Part shown: positions 31,467 through 39,261 of the stretch, one piece after another | How the letters are laid out: every line of letters begins with the position of its first letter | Numbering within the stretch: the stretch's first letter is position 1 | Origin: Planctomycetota bacterium | GTDB lineage: Bacteria; Planctomycetota; Phycisphaerae; Phycisphaerales; SM1A02 | Length of the DNA: 47,453 nt | Assembly (NCBI GenBank): GCA_009926625.1 | Contig: RFON01000018.1 | Location: forward strand, 1 to 47,453 | Direction of reading: 5' to 3' | Notes under the pieces: generated by a model | What the model saw: the letters and a program-made list of their open reading frames with translations, nothing else | The model's database searches: none | Told to the model about the DNA's origin: nothing | Position numbers and translations under genes: made by a program

Positions 31467-32851
31467 CTTGGACGGCGACCAGCGGCAACGACGACCGCTC
31501 GTGGGAGGATCGACGCGTCACCGTCATGGGACTCGGGCAGTTCGGTGGCGGACTGGGGGTCGTGCAGTGGTTGCTTCGGCTTGGCGCGCGTGTCTGCGTC
31601 ACCGACCTCGCAAGCGAAAAGGTCCTGGCGGAGCCCATCGCGGCTCTGTCGGACGCGGTGCGCTCCGGGCGCGTCAGGCTGGCACTCGGAGGGCACGCTC
31701 CAACGGACTTCACGGAATGCGACCTGGTGATTGCCAACGCGGCCGTTCCCAAGCCGTGGGAGCATCCCCTGCTGCTTGCCGCGCGCAACGCGGGCATTCC
31801 AGTCACAAGCGAGATCCGTCTCGCTGCTGAGCGGCTCGACCAAGCGCGGACGGTTGGCGTCACTGGCAGTGCCGGCAAGAGCACAACCAGTTCCATGCTT
31901 GCGTGCGCGCTGCGCGAGTCGGGGCGGTGCGTTGTGCTCGGGGGCAATATCGGCGGCTCGCTTCTCGGGTCAGCCGAACCACGCGATTGGACCGTGCTGG
32001 AACTCTCGAGCGCACAGCTGTGGTGGCTGTCTGCCGAATCGGGCTTGCCGGGGTGGTCACCTCGCGTGGCAGTGCTGACGAACCTCGCTCCCAACCACAT
32101 CGACTGGCATGGATCGCTTGGACACTACCTCGCATCGAAGGCGAGCATTCGAGCGCATCAGCCTGAGGGCGGAGTGTTCATCAGCCGCTTCGACGAGGAG
32201 CATCCCTCGCAAGCGAGCGAGATGGCGCGCGCGTGCCCGATCGGTGCCTGGTGGCGAGGCGGAAGCAGCGTGGGTGAAGTGCCGTCCATGCGACTGGCAA
32301 CCCCTGGTGCACATCAGGAACGCAATGCGCGGCTCGCATGGTCTGCGGCGGCCGCGTGCGCGGCGATCGATGGACAGCCTTGGGATGCGGGGCGCGCGTT
32401 GACGGGGCTCGAGGCGTTCACTGGCCTTGAGCATCGCCTGCAGTTGGTAGGGACCTTCAACGGCCTGCAGTGCTTCAACGACTCGAAGGCGACAACACCC
32501 GAGGCGACTGCCATCGCGCTGGGGGCGTTTCCCGATTGGTCGCGGATCCACCTGATTGCTGGTGGCTACGACAAGAAGGTGGACCTCTCAGCGGTGCGCG
32601 ATCTCGCGCCGCGGCTCGCGGGGCTCTATGCGATCGGCGCCACCGCGCACCTGCTGGCACCTGCGCCGCCCGCGATCCGCTGCGAATCACTCCGCGCAGC
32701 CGTCGATGAAGCGTTCGCGCGCGCCAGGGCGGGCGACATCCTGCTGCTGTCGCCCGCGTGCGCGAGTTACGGGGAGTTCATCAACTTCGAGGAGCGCGGG
32801 CGGAAGTTCGTCGAGCTCGTCAGAAGCCCAAGGCCCGCGGCGCGCTGTTAG
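31463..32851 (+). CDS. murD: MurD, UDP-MurNAc-L-alanine:D-glutamate ligase
   Basis: An ATP-dependent ligase that adds D-glutamate to UDP-MurNAc-L-Ala in the cytoplasm. It has 462 residues (E. coli 438). The N-terminal Rossmann-like domain has VTVMGLGQFGGGLGVVQWL. The central domain has the P-loop GVTGSAGKSTTSSML (GSAGKST at 135-141), GGNIGGSLL, ELSSAQLWWL and LTNLAPNHIDWHGSLGHYLASKASI. The C-terminal domain has the DSKATTPEAT motif, GGYDKKVDL and LLLSPACASYGEFINFEERGRKF, a textbook MurD ending. The start overlaps the MlaF-like gene by 4 bases. It lies far from ftsW and murG, so the classical cluster is split here. Confidence 0.96.
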   Translation: MTWTATSGNDDRSWEDRRVTVMGLGQFGGGLGVVQWLLRLGARVCVTDLASEKVLAEPIAALSDAVRSGRVRLALGGHAPTDFTECDLVIANAAVPKPWEHPLLLAARNAGIPVTSEIRLAAERLDQARTVGVTGSAGKSTTSSMLACALRESGRCVVLGGNIGGSLLGSAEPRDWTVLELSSAQLWWLSAESGLPGWSPRVAVLTNLAPNHIDWHGSLGHYLASKASIRAHQPEGGVFISRFDEEHPSQASEMARACPIGAWWRGGSSVGEVPSMRLATPGAHQERNARLAWSAAAACAAIDGQPWDAGRALTGLEAFTGLEHRLQLVGTFNGLQCFNDSKATTPEATAIALGAFPDWSRIHLIAGGYDKKVDLSAVRDLAPRLAGLYAIGATAHLLAPAPPAIRCESLRAAVDEAFARARAGDILLLSPACASYGEFINFEERGRKFVELVRSPRPAARC

Positions 32852-32887
32852 ACTGCTGCCTGCGCGGACATTGGCCGCCTGCCACTC

Positions 32888-33388
32888 ATGAGCACATCGA
32901 AATCACTTGCCGTTGCTGCGTTGGCTTCCTGCTGCCTTTTCGGCTGCTATTCGCCCGACGGGGGTTTCATGCCGTCGACTGGTCGAGGCTTCACCTACAT
33001 CTCCACGCCGACGCAGCCTGTGACGGTGACGCTCATCGACACGCGCACCAACGAGTCGTTCTACAAGATGGACATCCCGGCGGGACAGCAGTTGACCTTC
33101 CGCTTCTCCGACGGCACCACCACCAACGACAGTGCCAAGGCGAAGCCGGTCACGATGTCATGGGGAATGTGGGCCGCCGGCGATCAAGTGGGTTCGCTCA
33201 GCAACCAGATGACCGCTCCGCCTGCCTCCTGCAGACGAATCGACATCACCTATCGAACGCCGCCAGAGGATCCGCCGCCAGATCCCACACTGCTGCTTCC
33301 TCCCGATGCGGAGAGCGCCACCGCGGCTGATGGCTCGCGCAGTTCGGCACCTGGCGGCACAGCCACATTCACTCGCCCCAAGGACTGA
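32888..33388 (+). CDS. Small lipoprotein, unknown function
   Basis: A protein of 166 residues with a lipoprotein signal: VAALASCCLFGC, with the lipobox Cys near residue 20. The mature part has a beta-rich core (PVTVTLIDTRTNESFYKMDIPAGQQLTFRF), which looks like a small immunoglobulin-like or carboxypeptidase-regulatory-like fold. A Pro/Ala-rich tail follows from about residue 125. I recognise no specific family. It lies 36 bases after murD and 7 bases before ispF, so it is in the same operon. A role at the envelope is likely from the signal alone. Confidence 0.7.
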   Translation: MSTSKSLAVAALASCCLFGCYSPDGGFMPSTGRGFTYISTPTQPVTVTLIDTRTNESFYKMDIPAGQQLTFRFSDGTTTNDSAKAKPVTMSWGMWAAGDQVGSLSNQMTAPPASCRRIDITYRTPPEDPPPDPTLLLPPDAESATAADGSRSSAPGGTATFTRPKD

Positions 33389-33395
33389 CCGTCTG

Positions 33396-33899
33396 ATGCG
33401 GATAGGGCACGGGTACGACCTGCACCGCCTCGATGCGCTCAAGCCGCAGGGATCGGGCAGGCCCTTTGTGCTCGGCGGTGTCCGCATCGACGCGCCGCGC
33501 GGACCCGTTGCGCATTCCGATGGCGATGCGCTGCTGCACGCGGTGACGGATGCCGTGCTCGGTGCGCTCGGACTTCCCGACATCGGTCAACTCTTTCCCG
33601 ATCAGGACCCGCGGCACGACGGCGCCGACTCGGCGGCGTTCCTTCGTGACGCCGTCGACCGAATGCATGCGGCGGGCTTTCAGATCGGCAACATCGACTG
33701 CACGGTCATCTGCGAAGTTCCGAAGGTCGGTCCGCACAAGGAGTCGATCGCTTCGAACATCGCACGACTGCTCTGCTGCGGCCGAGATCAGGTGAATGTG
33801 AAGGGCAAGACGCATGAGCGCGTGGACGCGGTCGGCGAGGGACGCGCGATTGAGGTGCATGTGGTTGCGCTCCTCGTTGCGCGGACCGCTGCATCGTGA
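33396..33899 (+). CDS. ispF: IspF, 2-C-methyl-D-erythritol 2,4-cyclodiphosphate synthase
   Basis: An enzyme of the non-mevalonate isoprenoid pathway that cyclises CDP-methylerythritol phosphate and releases CMP. It has 167 residues, a typical length. MRIGHGYDLHRL supplies metal ligands D8 and H10; VAHSDGDALLHAVTDAVLGALGL supplies H48. LPDIGQLFPDQDPRH, NIDCTVICEVPKVGPHK and VNVKGKTHERVDAVGEGRAIEVH complete the family pattern, with the K-T-(N/T)-E-like CDP site. The product feeds undecaprenyl phosphate, which MurD-MurG and Arn enzymes need. The start at 33396 was chosen because MRIGHG is the invariant N-terminus. The stop overlaps a GTG of the next frame. Confidence 0.96.
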   Translation: MRIGHGYDLHRLDALKPQGSGRPFVLGGVRIDAPRGPVAHSDGDALLHAVTDAVLGALGLPDIGQLFPDQDPRHDGADSAAFLRDAVDRMHAAGFQIGNIDCTVICEVPKVGPHKESIASNIARLLCCGRDQVNVKGKTHERVDAVGEGRAIEVHVVALLVARTAAS

Positions 33900-33903
33900 G
33901 CCG

Positions 33904-33909
33904 TATACT
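33904..33909 (+). promoter_or_regulatory. -10 element of the 33917 gene
   Basis: TATACT, the closest to consensus of the short-distance elements, 7 bases before the ATG at 33917 and just past the ispF stop. Confidence 0.55.
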
Positions 33910-33916
33910 CGCTCGC

Positions 33917-35050
33917 ATGCGAGCATTCGTGACAGGGCAGATCGGCGTGGACAAGCGCCCGTATCTGCAGCAGGTCGTGGAGATGGCGGGTGAGCGCGGG
34001 GATCGCATCGAGCTGTTCAACATCGGCGACCTCATGTACGCGGAGGCGTCGGACATCACCCCCGGCCGCATCCTCGACCTGCCGATTTCTCGGCTCGCGA
34101 GCCTTCGTCGCGCCGCGTTCAAGGATGTGATCGCTGCAACGCAACCGAAGTCCGAGCATCCCAATGTCATCATCAACACGCATGCCACCTTCCGCTGGCG
34201 GCACGGCCTCTTCAGTGCATTCGACTTCGATCAGTTGCAGAAGCTGGAACCAAACTGCTTCATCTGCATCGTCGACAATGTGGAAACGGTGCACCATCGT
34301 CTGCACCGCGAGCATGTCATCGATGCGACCCTCAAGGACTGCATGGTGTGGCGCGAAGAGGAGATCTTGGCAACGGAACTGATGGCGCAGGCCATGGGAT
34401 GCGGAAGCAACTTCTACATCCTGAGCCGTGGACGACAGCGCGACACGATCGAGACATGCGTCAGGCTCGTGTCGCGCCCGGACATGCGAAAGGTCTATCC
34501 GTCGTTCCCGATGAGCCATGTCGTCGACATGCCCGATGTGCTCGAGGAGATTGCGCACTTTCGCGCGGAACTCGCCAAGCACTTCATCACATTCGATCCC
34601 GCCGATGTGGATGAGAAGTTGCTGCTCGACCGTGCCATCGATGCTGCACGAAAGGGCGATGACTTCGTCGAGGTCCAGCCGCACGCGTTCGGCGGGCGCG
34701 AGGGCAATCCGACGATGCGACTGCCCGTGCGCGAGGTGCTCGACATCGCCGGCGACATCGACGGGCAGATCTACATGCGGGACTTCAAGTTGATCGACCA
34801 GAGCGACATGATCGTTTCGCTGGTGCCTGAACTGCCGGGGGGCGTTCCAGCCTTGTCGAGTGGCGTCGAGCGCGAACTGCACCATGCCTTCGAGCACACC
34901 AAGGAGGTGTATGTGGTCTGGAAGCCGAAGAAGAACCCCAGCCCCTTCATCAGCGAGACGGCAACCAAGGTCTTCCGAAGTGTGTCGGAAGCGCTGGGCT
35001 ACTTTGAGGCAAAGGGTATGTTCGCTCCCGCGTCGCTGTTCGGCCACTGA
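33917..35050 (+). CDS. AdkA-like P-loop protein fused to a deoxyribosyltransferase-like domain
   Basis: A protein of 377 residues with two parts. The N-terminal 190 residues look like archaeal-type adenylate kinase: MRAFVTGQIGVDK at the P-loop position, FNIGDLMYAEA, and NVIINTHATFRWRHG followed by LEPNCFICIVDNVETVHHRL. The P-loop is altered: GQIGVDKR (7-14) instead of a GxxGxGKT/S form, with Asp and Arg in key places. After KVYPSFPMSHVVDMP the C-terminal part resembles nucleoside 2-deoxyribosyltransferases: YMRDFKLIDQSDMIVSLVPE, then SSGVERELHHAF (314-325) and KEVYVVW. Activity is unknown; nucleotide or nucleoside binding is inferred. The ATG at 33917 follows TATACT by 7 bases; GTG at 33896 would overlap ispF. 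Confidence 0.72.
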   Translation: MRAFVTGQIGVDKRPYLQQVVEMAGERGDRIELFNIGDLMYAEASDITPGRILDLPISRLASLRRAAFKDVIAATQPKSEHPNVIINTHATFRWRHGLFSAFDFDQLQKLEPNCFICIVDNVETVHHRLHREHVIDATLKDCMVWREEEILATELMAQAMGCGSNFYILSRGRQRDTIETCVRLVSRPDMRKVYPSFPMSHVVDMPDVLEEIAHFRAELAKHFITFDPADVDEKLLLDRAIDAARKGDDFVEVQPHAFGGREGNPTMRLPVREVLDIAGDIDGQIYMRDFKLIDQSDMIVSLVPELPGGVPALSSGVERELHHAFEHTKEVYVVWKPKKNPSPFISETATKVFRSVSEALGYFEAKGMFAPASLFGH

Positions 35051-35064
35051 GCGCTGCGCACCCC

Positions 35065-35898
35065 GTGCCGAGACTTCGACTTCTGGTCGCGTACGACGGC
35101 ACCGACTTCCACGGCTGGCAGCGGCAGGTTCCACCAGGGCTTCCCGAACTGCGCACCGCGCAGGGCGTCTTGACGGAGGCGGTCCACGATCTCATCGGCG
35201 CAGCGGTTCCGGTGCTTGGGGCAAGCAGGACCGACGCAGGGGTCCACGCGCGCGGTCAGGTGGCGTCCTTCAGCATCGATCGACTGCGTCTCCCAACAGA
35301 CCGCGTTGCGATGGCGCTGAATACGCGGCTGCCTCGCGATCTCGAGGTGCTCGCTGCGGACAAGGTCGATGAGTCGTTCGATCCCGTGCGGAGTTGCGTG
35401 AGCAAGTCGTACAGTTACCGCCTGCGGGTTGCGGACGGCACCCGACCGCGCGGGCTTGAAGGGCGCGCCTCCCCCTTCGAGCGGCGTTACACCAGCGTGT
35501 GCCGTCATGCGGTCGACCTTGCGCGCATGCGCGCCGCCGCCGCGCGCTTGGTTGGAACGCATGACTTCCGCGCCTTCGCCCATGAACCCGACCAACGCGA
35601 GACGACCGTTCGCACGCTGCTTGGCTGTGCGGTGACGCGCCCCGAGGCTGGCATCGTCCGCTTCGATGTGTCTGGCAGTGGGTTCCTCCACCACATGGTG
35701 CGCATCCTTGTTGGAACGCTCGTGGAGGTCGGGCGCGGACGGATTGAACCATCGGACATCGACCGCATCATCGCCCTTCGTGATCGCTCCGAGGCGGGAC
35801 CCACGATGCCGCCAGAGGGACTTTGCCTCGAGTGGATTCACTACGGCGTCCAGTGGCGGCGCGAGTTCGTCCCTGCGGCCGTTGACGATGCTCCATGA
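35065..35898 (+). CDS. truA: TruA, tRNA pseudouridine-38/39/40 synthase
   Basis: Forms pseudouridine in the anticodon arm of tRNAs. It has 277 residues (E. coli 270). It starts LRLLVAYDGTDFHGWQRQ, has the catalytic Asp in GASRTDAGVHARGQVASF (D57), then ALNTRLPRDLEV and the C-terminal motifs GTHDFRAFAHEPDQ and FLHHMVRILVGTLVEVGRGRI. The order matches the family fully. The start is GTG at 35065, 14 bases after the previous stop; no ATG lies at a suitable place. Probably in the same operon as the 33917 gene. Confidence 0.95.
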   Translation: MPRLRLLVAYDGTDFHGWQRQVPPGLPELRTAQGVLTEAVHDLIGAAVPVLGASRTDAGVHARGQVASFSIDRLRLPTDRVAMALNTRLPRDLEVLAADKVDESFDPVRSCVSKSYSYRLRVADGTRPRGLEGRASPFERRYTSVCRHAVDLARMRAAAARLVGTHDFRAFAHEPDQRETTVRTLLGCAVTRPEAGIVRFDVSGSGFLHHMVRILVGTLVEVGRGRIEPSDIDRIIALRDRSEAGPTMPPEGLCLEWIHYGVQWRREFVPAAVDDAP

Positions 35899-35916
35899 TC
35901 CCGTCATGAGGCTTCC

Positions 35917-37110
35917 ATGAGGATCCTGCATCTATCAACGAGGCTCATCGTGGGTGGGTCGCAGGAGAACACCCTCCTGTCGTGCATTGGAAGCGCTGAC
36001 CAGGGACATCAAGTCGCCTTGGCATACGGGCCGATCTATGGTCCTGAGGGCTCCCTACTGCCGCGCGCGCAGTCCGATGGTCGCATCGCCTGCTTTGAAG
36101 TGCCGGACATGGTTCGGCATGTCGCGCCCCTGCGGGATCTCCGCTGCTTTCGCCAGATCACCCAGTTGATCGGTGACTGGAAGCCCGATGTCGTTCACAC
36201 ACACTCATCGAAGGCTGGAATACTCGGTCGCTTCGCGGCCTGGCGACTGCATGTACCTGCCGTTGTCCACACCGTGCACGGACTGCCCTTCCACCGCTTC
36301 CAGTCGCGCGCCGTCCACCGAGCCTTCGTGCTCGCGGAACGCATGGCCGCGCGACGATGCCATGCGATCGTGAGCGTTGCTGATTCGATGACGCGGCAGG
36401 CGCTTGCCGAGGGAATCGGGGTTGCGTCGCAGTACTCGACGATTCGAAGCGGCTTGGATACGGCACCGTTCTTGAACGCTCACCTGCTGCGCGCAGCCAC
36501 GCGCGATCGACTGGGGGTGGGCGCGAGCGTCACCGTGATCGCCACGCTCGGTCGACTTGCAGAGCTCAAGGGGCATGACGATCTCATCACCGCTGCACTG
36601 CCACTGCTGCACGCGAGGGGGCGGGATCAACTGATGCTCCTCTGGATCGGCGATGGATGGTGGCGGGAGCGATTGGAGCGGCGCCTCGAGCGCGAGGGGA
36701 TCCGTGACCGCGTCATCCTGACTGGGCTCGTACCACCCAACGAAGTTCCCGCGCTGCTTGCCGCGAGTGATGTGGTTGTGCATCCGTCGTGGCGCGAAGG
36801 TCTGCCGCGGGCCGTTGTGCAGGCACTGTTGTGTGCGCGCCCCGTCATCGCCGCGGACATCGATGGCGCATCGGAAGTGTGCAAGGCTGGCGAGACCGGG
36901 TGGTTGGTGCCTGTGGGCGATCCGCTGCGGCTGCGCGCGGCGATCGAGCAGGTCACCGCAGACATGGCGCACGCTGCGCGGCTTGCCGCTCGCGGGCAAG
37001 TAGAGGTGCGCAACGACTACGACACCGCGGCGATGGTGAATCGCCTGCTGGCGCTCTACCGAGAGATCCTCGAGCGCCCGACCGCGTACGGGCAGCCAAC
37101 GCAGCGGTGA
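35917..37110 (+). CDS. GT4-family glycosyltransferase
   Basis: A 397-residue GT-B fold transferase. The N-terminus ILHLSTRLIVGGSQENTLL has the glycine-rich acceptor loop. HTHSSKAGILGRFAAWRL follows, then VHTVHGLPFHRF. The C-terminal nucleotide-sugar domain has IATLGRLAELKGHDDLI, LWIGDGWWRERLERRL, VILTGLVPPNEVPALLAASDVVVHPSWREGLPRAVVQAL (family 4 EX7E-type region) and GASEVCKAGETGWLVPVGDP. The donor and acceptor cannot be read from the sequence; exopolysaccharide, O-antigen or small-molecule glycoside synthesis are all possible. BshA was considered because the next gene is a PIG-L deacetylase, but the N-terminus does not look like BshA. Confidence 0.85.
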   Translation: MRILHLSTRLIVGGSQENTLLSCIGSADQGHQVALAYGPIYGPEGSLLPRAQSDGRIACFEVPDMVRHVAPLRDLRCFRQITQLIGDWKPDVVHTHSSKAGILGRFAAWRLHVPAVVHTVHGLPFHRFQSRAVHRAFVLAERMAARRCHAIVSVADSMTRQALAEGIGVASQYSTIRSGLDTAPFLNAHLLRAATRDRLGVGASVTVIATLGRLAELKGHDDLITAALPLLHARGRDQLMLLWIGDGWWRERLERRLEREGIRDRVILTGLVPPNEVPALLAASDVVVHPSWREGLPRAVVQALLCARPVIAADIDGASEVCKAGETGWLVPVGDPLRLRAAIEQVTADMAHAARLAARGQVEVRNDYDTAAMVNRLLALYREILERPTAYGQPTQR

Positions 37111-37151
37111 GTCGACCTGGATCGGCAGTGCGCCTAGAGTGCGCCGCGAAG

Positions 37152-37838
37152 ATGCCTTCGATGAACATTGCTGTTTTCGGTCCACATCCAGACGATCAGG
37201 AACTCGCCATGGGCGGCACGATTGCGCGCCTCGCCTCGGAGGGGCATGTCGTCACCCTTGTCGATCTCACCGACGGCGAACCAACCCCGATGGGTGATCC
37301 CGTCACGCGCGCACGGGAGGCTGCAGAGGCGGCCGCGATCCTCGGCGTGCCGCGCATTTCTCTTGGGATGCGAAACCGCGCGATCGTCGACGATCTTGCC
37401 TCCCGAGCCGCCGTTGCTGGCGCGATTCGTACGCTGCGCGCCGACATCGTGTTTGCGCCGCATCCCGTCGATGCACACCCTGACCATGTTGCGGCGACGA
37501 GCATCATCGAAGCGGCGTGCTTTGCGGCAAAGTTCACCAAGAGTGACTTGCCCGGCGAGCCCCACACCGTTGCCCACATCTTCCACTATTTCGCGACGCA
37601 TCTGCGCAGCGTCCCGCAGCCAGCGTTCATCGTGGACACGACAGGATTCGCGGACCACAAACAGCGCGCGATACTCGCCTACGCAAGCCAGTTCATTCGC
37701 AATGAAAGGAATCGGGAGATTCCAAAGTGGGTGCACGCTGCAGGGACATACTTCGGCAGCCGCATCGGCTGCGAAAGCGGCGAGCCCTTCGGGAGCCGCC
37801 AGTGCATTCCGCTCGACATCGGCGCACTTCGCGTTTGA
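37152..37838 (+). CDS. PIG-L family N-acetylglucosaminyl deacetylase (BshB-like)
   Basis: A protein of 228 residues. The zinc site is built by FGPHPDDQELAMGGTIA near the N-terminus and PHPVDAHPDHVAA in the middle; the first Asp of the PHPDD motif acts as base. LVDLTDGEPTPMG is common in the BshB1/MshB branch that deacetylates GlcNAc-malate or GlcNAc-inositol in low-molecular-weight thiol synthesis. The C-terminal GCESGEPFGSRQCIP partly resembles the BshB ending. Bacillithiol is one possibility; deacetylation of another sugar conjugate made by the preceding glycosyltransferase is another. ATG codons at 37152 and 37161 are both possible. It lies 41 bases after the glycosyltransferase gene. Confidence 0.82.
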   Translation: MPSMNIAVFGPHPDDQELAMGGTIARLASEGHVVTLVDLTDGEPTPMGDPVTRAREAAEAAAILGVPRISLGMRNRAIVDDLASRAAVAGAIRTLRADIVFAPHPVDAHPDHVAATSIIEAACFAAKFTKSDLPGEPHTVAHIFHYFATHLRSVPQPAFIVDTTGFADHKQRAILAYASQFIRNERNREIPKWVHAAGTYFGSRIGCESGEPFGSRQCIPLDIGALRV

Positions 37839-37850
37839 AGGATGCGCCCC

Positions 37851-37883
37851 GTTCGCGCCCAGTTCGCGCCCAGTTAGCGCCCC
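37851..37883 (+). repeat. 11-base tandem repeat at the dut stop
   Basis: GTTCGCGCCCA twice, then GTTAGCGCCCC. The dut stop codon (TAA on the minus strand, 37874-37876) is formed by the variant third copy, where TTA replaces TTC, so repeat divergence created or preserves the stop. Confidence 0.8.
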
Positions 37884-38317
37884 GTCGAGCCGAACCCGCC
37901 ACCACCTCGCGCGGTCTCACTCAACTCGTGCGTCTCGTCCCATGACACTCGCGCGACTGGCGCGACCACCAGCTGCGCGATCCGCATGGCGGGCGTCACA
38001 GTGAAGTCGGCGGGTCCGAGGTTGATGAGCGCCACTTTCATTTCACCGCGGTAGTCCGCGTCAACGGTGCCGGGGCTGTTGGGGATCGTCACGCCGTGAC
38101 GGGTCGCGAGCCCGCTTCGGGGCCGAACCTGCCCTTCAAAGCCGGGCGGCAACTCGACTGCGAAGCCAAGCGGAATGAGCGCAATCGCACCGCGTTCAAG
38201 GACGAGATCCCCGTCGATTGCCGCATGCAGGTCCATCCCCGCTGCGAGCGCAGACTGATACTCAGGGAGCACCGCATGCGGCGAGAGCCGCTGGAAACGA
38301 ACGCGAACATCTGCCAT
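37874..38317 (-). CDS. dut: Dut, deoxyuridine 5'-triphosphate nucleotidohydrolase
   Basis: Hydrolyses dUTP to dUMP and keeps uracil out of DNA. It has 147 residues, a typical trimeric dUTPase. The five motifs are all present: AGMDLHAA (1), [12 protein letters not shown] (2), [19 protein letters not shown] (3), [10 protein letters not shown] (4) and the Gly-rich end [11 protein letters not shown] (5), which folds over the active site. The ATG at 38317 has TACACT 6 bases upstream and no Shine-Dalgarno. An in-frame start at 38344 would lie upstream of this promoter element and is rejected. The C-terminal codons lie next to a tandem repeat at 37851. Confidence 0.96.
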   Translation of the reverse strand: MADVRVRFQRLSPHAVLPEYQSALAAGMDLHAAIDGDLVLERGAIALIPLGFAVELPPGFEGQVRPRSGLATRHGVTIPNSPGTVDADYRGEMKVALINLGPADFTVTPAMRIAQLVVAPVARVSWDETHELSETARGGGGFGSTGR

Positions 38318-38323
38318 GCGGCG

Positions 38324-38329
38324 AGTGTA
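38324..38329 (-). promoter_or_regulatory. -10 element of dut
   Basis: TACACT on the minus strand, 6 bases before the dut ATG. The same hexamer precedes tRNA-Pro. Confidence 0.55.
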
Positions 38330-38347
38330 GGGGTTGCCGCGCACCGC

Positions 38348-38353
38348 TATCGT
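38348..38353 (+). promoter_or_regulatory. -10 element of the 38362 gene
   Basis: TATCGT ends 8 bases before the ATG at 38362. With the dut element it forms a 44-base divergent promoter region much like that of accA-proC. Confidence 0.5.
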
Positions 38354-38361
38354 TCTCGCTG

Positions 38362-38670
38362 ATGTCGATCTGCGCCGTGATCGGACTCCTGTTGTTGGCT
38401 GTCATCGGTTGGCTGATGGTGTCTGGCATGCGCCTGAAGCAACTGGCGAGCGGCCCTTGGATTGTCTGCGCACGCTGCGGACACGCACTGACCCAAGGTC
38501 AATCGCGCTGCCCAGAATGTGGACAACAGTGGGACGCCGAAGCTGTCGAACGCCTCCGCGCGGCCCGAAGCCGCGGCGCGACTACCCGCATCGTCATCGG
38601 TTGGATCCTGCTCGGACTCGTTCTCTGCGCCGTCGGCCTCGCGGTCTGGCATGGCATTGCCGAACCGTGA
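38362..38670 (+). CDS. Small membrane protein with a zinc ribbon between two helices
   Basis: A protein of 102 residues. An N-terminal membrane helix ([20 protein letters not shown]) is followed by a four-Cys zinc ribbon ([22 protein letters not shown]), a short basic helix, and a second membrane helix ([20 protein letters not shown]). The CxxC-x10-CxxC spacing is that of a rubredoxin-like zinc ribbon. The ribbon should face the cytoplasm if the helices cross once each. Function unknown; planctomycetes have many such small ribbon proteins. TATCGT lies 8 bases before the ATG. It is convergent with bcp, which ends 60 bases away. Confidence 0.75.
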   Translation: MSICAVIGLLLLAVIGWLMVSGMRLKQLASGPWIVCARCGHALTQGQSRCPECGQQWDAEAVERLRAARSRGATTRIVIGWILLGLVLCAVGLAVWHGIAEP

Positions 38671-38730
38671 GCTGGTCGCGCAGGCGAGTGCCCACGCACG
38701 CCACCCACTCGCGCGAGCAGCAACGGCTGA

Positions 38731-39261
38731 TCAGTCGAGCTCGCGCAGCGCAGCGAGTACCACAGCTGCGTGACCGCGCACGGACACACGGTCCCAGCGC
38801 TGCGCCACGCGGCCGCTGCGGTCGATCAAGTAGGTCGTTCGCACGATTCCCATGAAGGACTTCCCGTACATCGACTTCTTCTGCCAGACGCCGTACCGCG
38901 TGCTGACGGCTGGGATGCCATCGGCTGCAGGTTCGTCGGAGAGCAGGGCGAAGGGCAGCCCGAGCGATTCGACGAAGTCGCCATGACTGTCTGGAGCGTC
39001 GGGCGAAATGCCCAGCACCACCCCTCCGCTGCGGACGATCGCCGTGTGCGCATCGCGAAACTCACACGCCTCCTGCGTACAGCCAGGCGTGTGATCGCGC
39101 GGATAGAAGTACAGGACGACCAACTTCCCCTTGTACCGCGTGAGCGAGTGCTTCTGCCCATCGCCATCAGGCAGCGTGAAGGCCGGCGCACGGGCACCGA
39201 TCGCGACCAGTGCCGTGGCGCCCGCGCCGGCGCTCGCCTTTCGCTTCGCGGGGCGGCTCAT
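38731..39261 (-). CDS. bcp: Bcp-type peroxiredoxin (thiol peroxidase)
   Basis: Reduces hydrogen peroxide and organic hydroperoxides using thioredoxin. It has 176 residues, with an extra basic N-terminus of about 20 compared with E. coli Bcp (156). Motifs: [36 protein letters not shown] with the peroxidatic Cys at 61 and resolving Cys at 66, [26 protein letters not shown], and [15 protein letters not shown]. This is the Cys-x4-Cys (BCP/PrxQ) type. The ATG at 39261 overlaps the stop of the upstream ABC ATPase gene by 4 bases, so it is the last gene of the peptide-transporter operon, a partner I would not have predicted. Confidence 0.94.
   Translation of the reverse strand: MSRPAKRKASAGAGATALVAIGARAPAFTLPDGDGQKHSLTRYKGKLVVLYFYPRDHTPGCTQEACEFRDAHTAIVRSGGVVLGISPDAPDSHGDFVESLGLPFALLSDEPAADGIPAVSTRYGVWQKKSMYGKSFMGIVRTTYLIDRSGRVAQRWDRVSVRGHAAVVLAALRELD

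Noticed and set aside
33788-35134. A 448-codon minus-strand open frame opposite the 33917 gene
   Set aside because: Shadow frame; the plus-strand frame has the promoter element, structured domains and operon context.
35917-37838. Bacillithiol pair bshA-bshB1
   Set aside because: The deacetylase fits a BshB-like branch, but the glycosyltransferase lacks the BshA N-terminal signature, so I left both without gene symbols.
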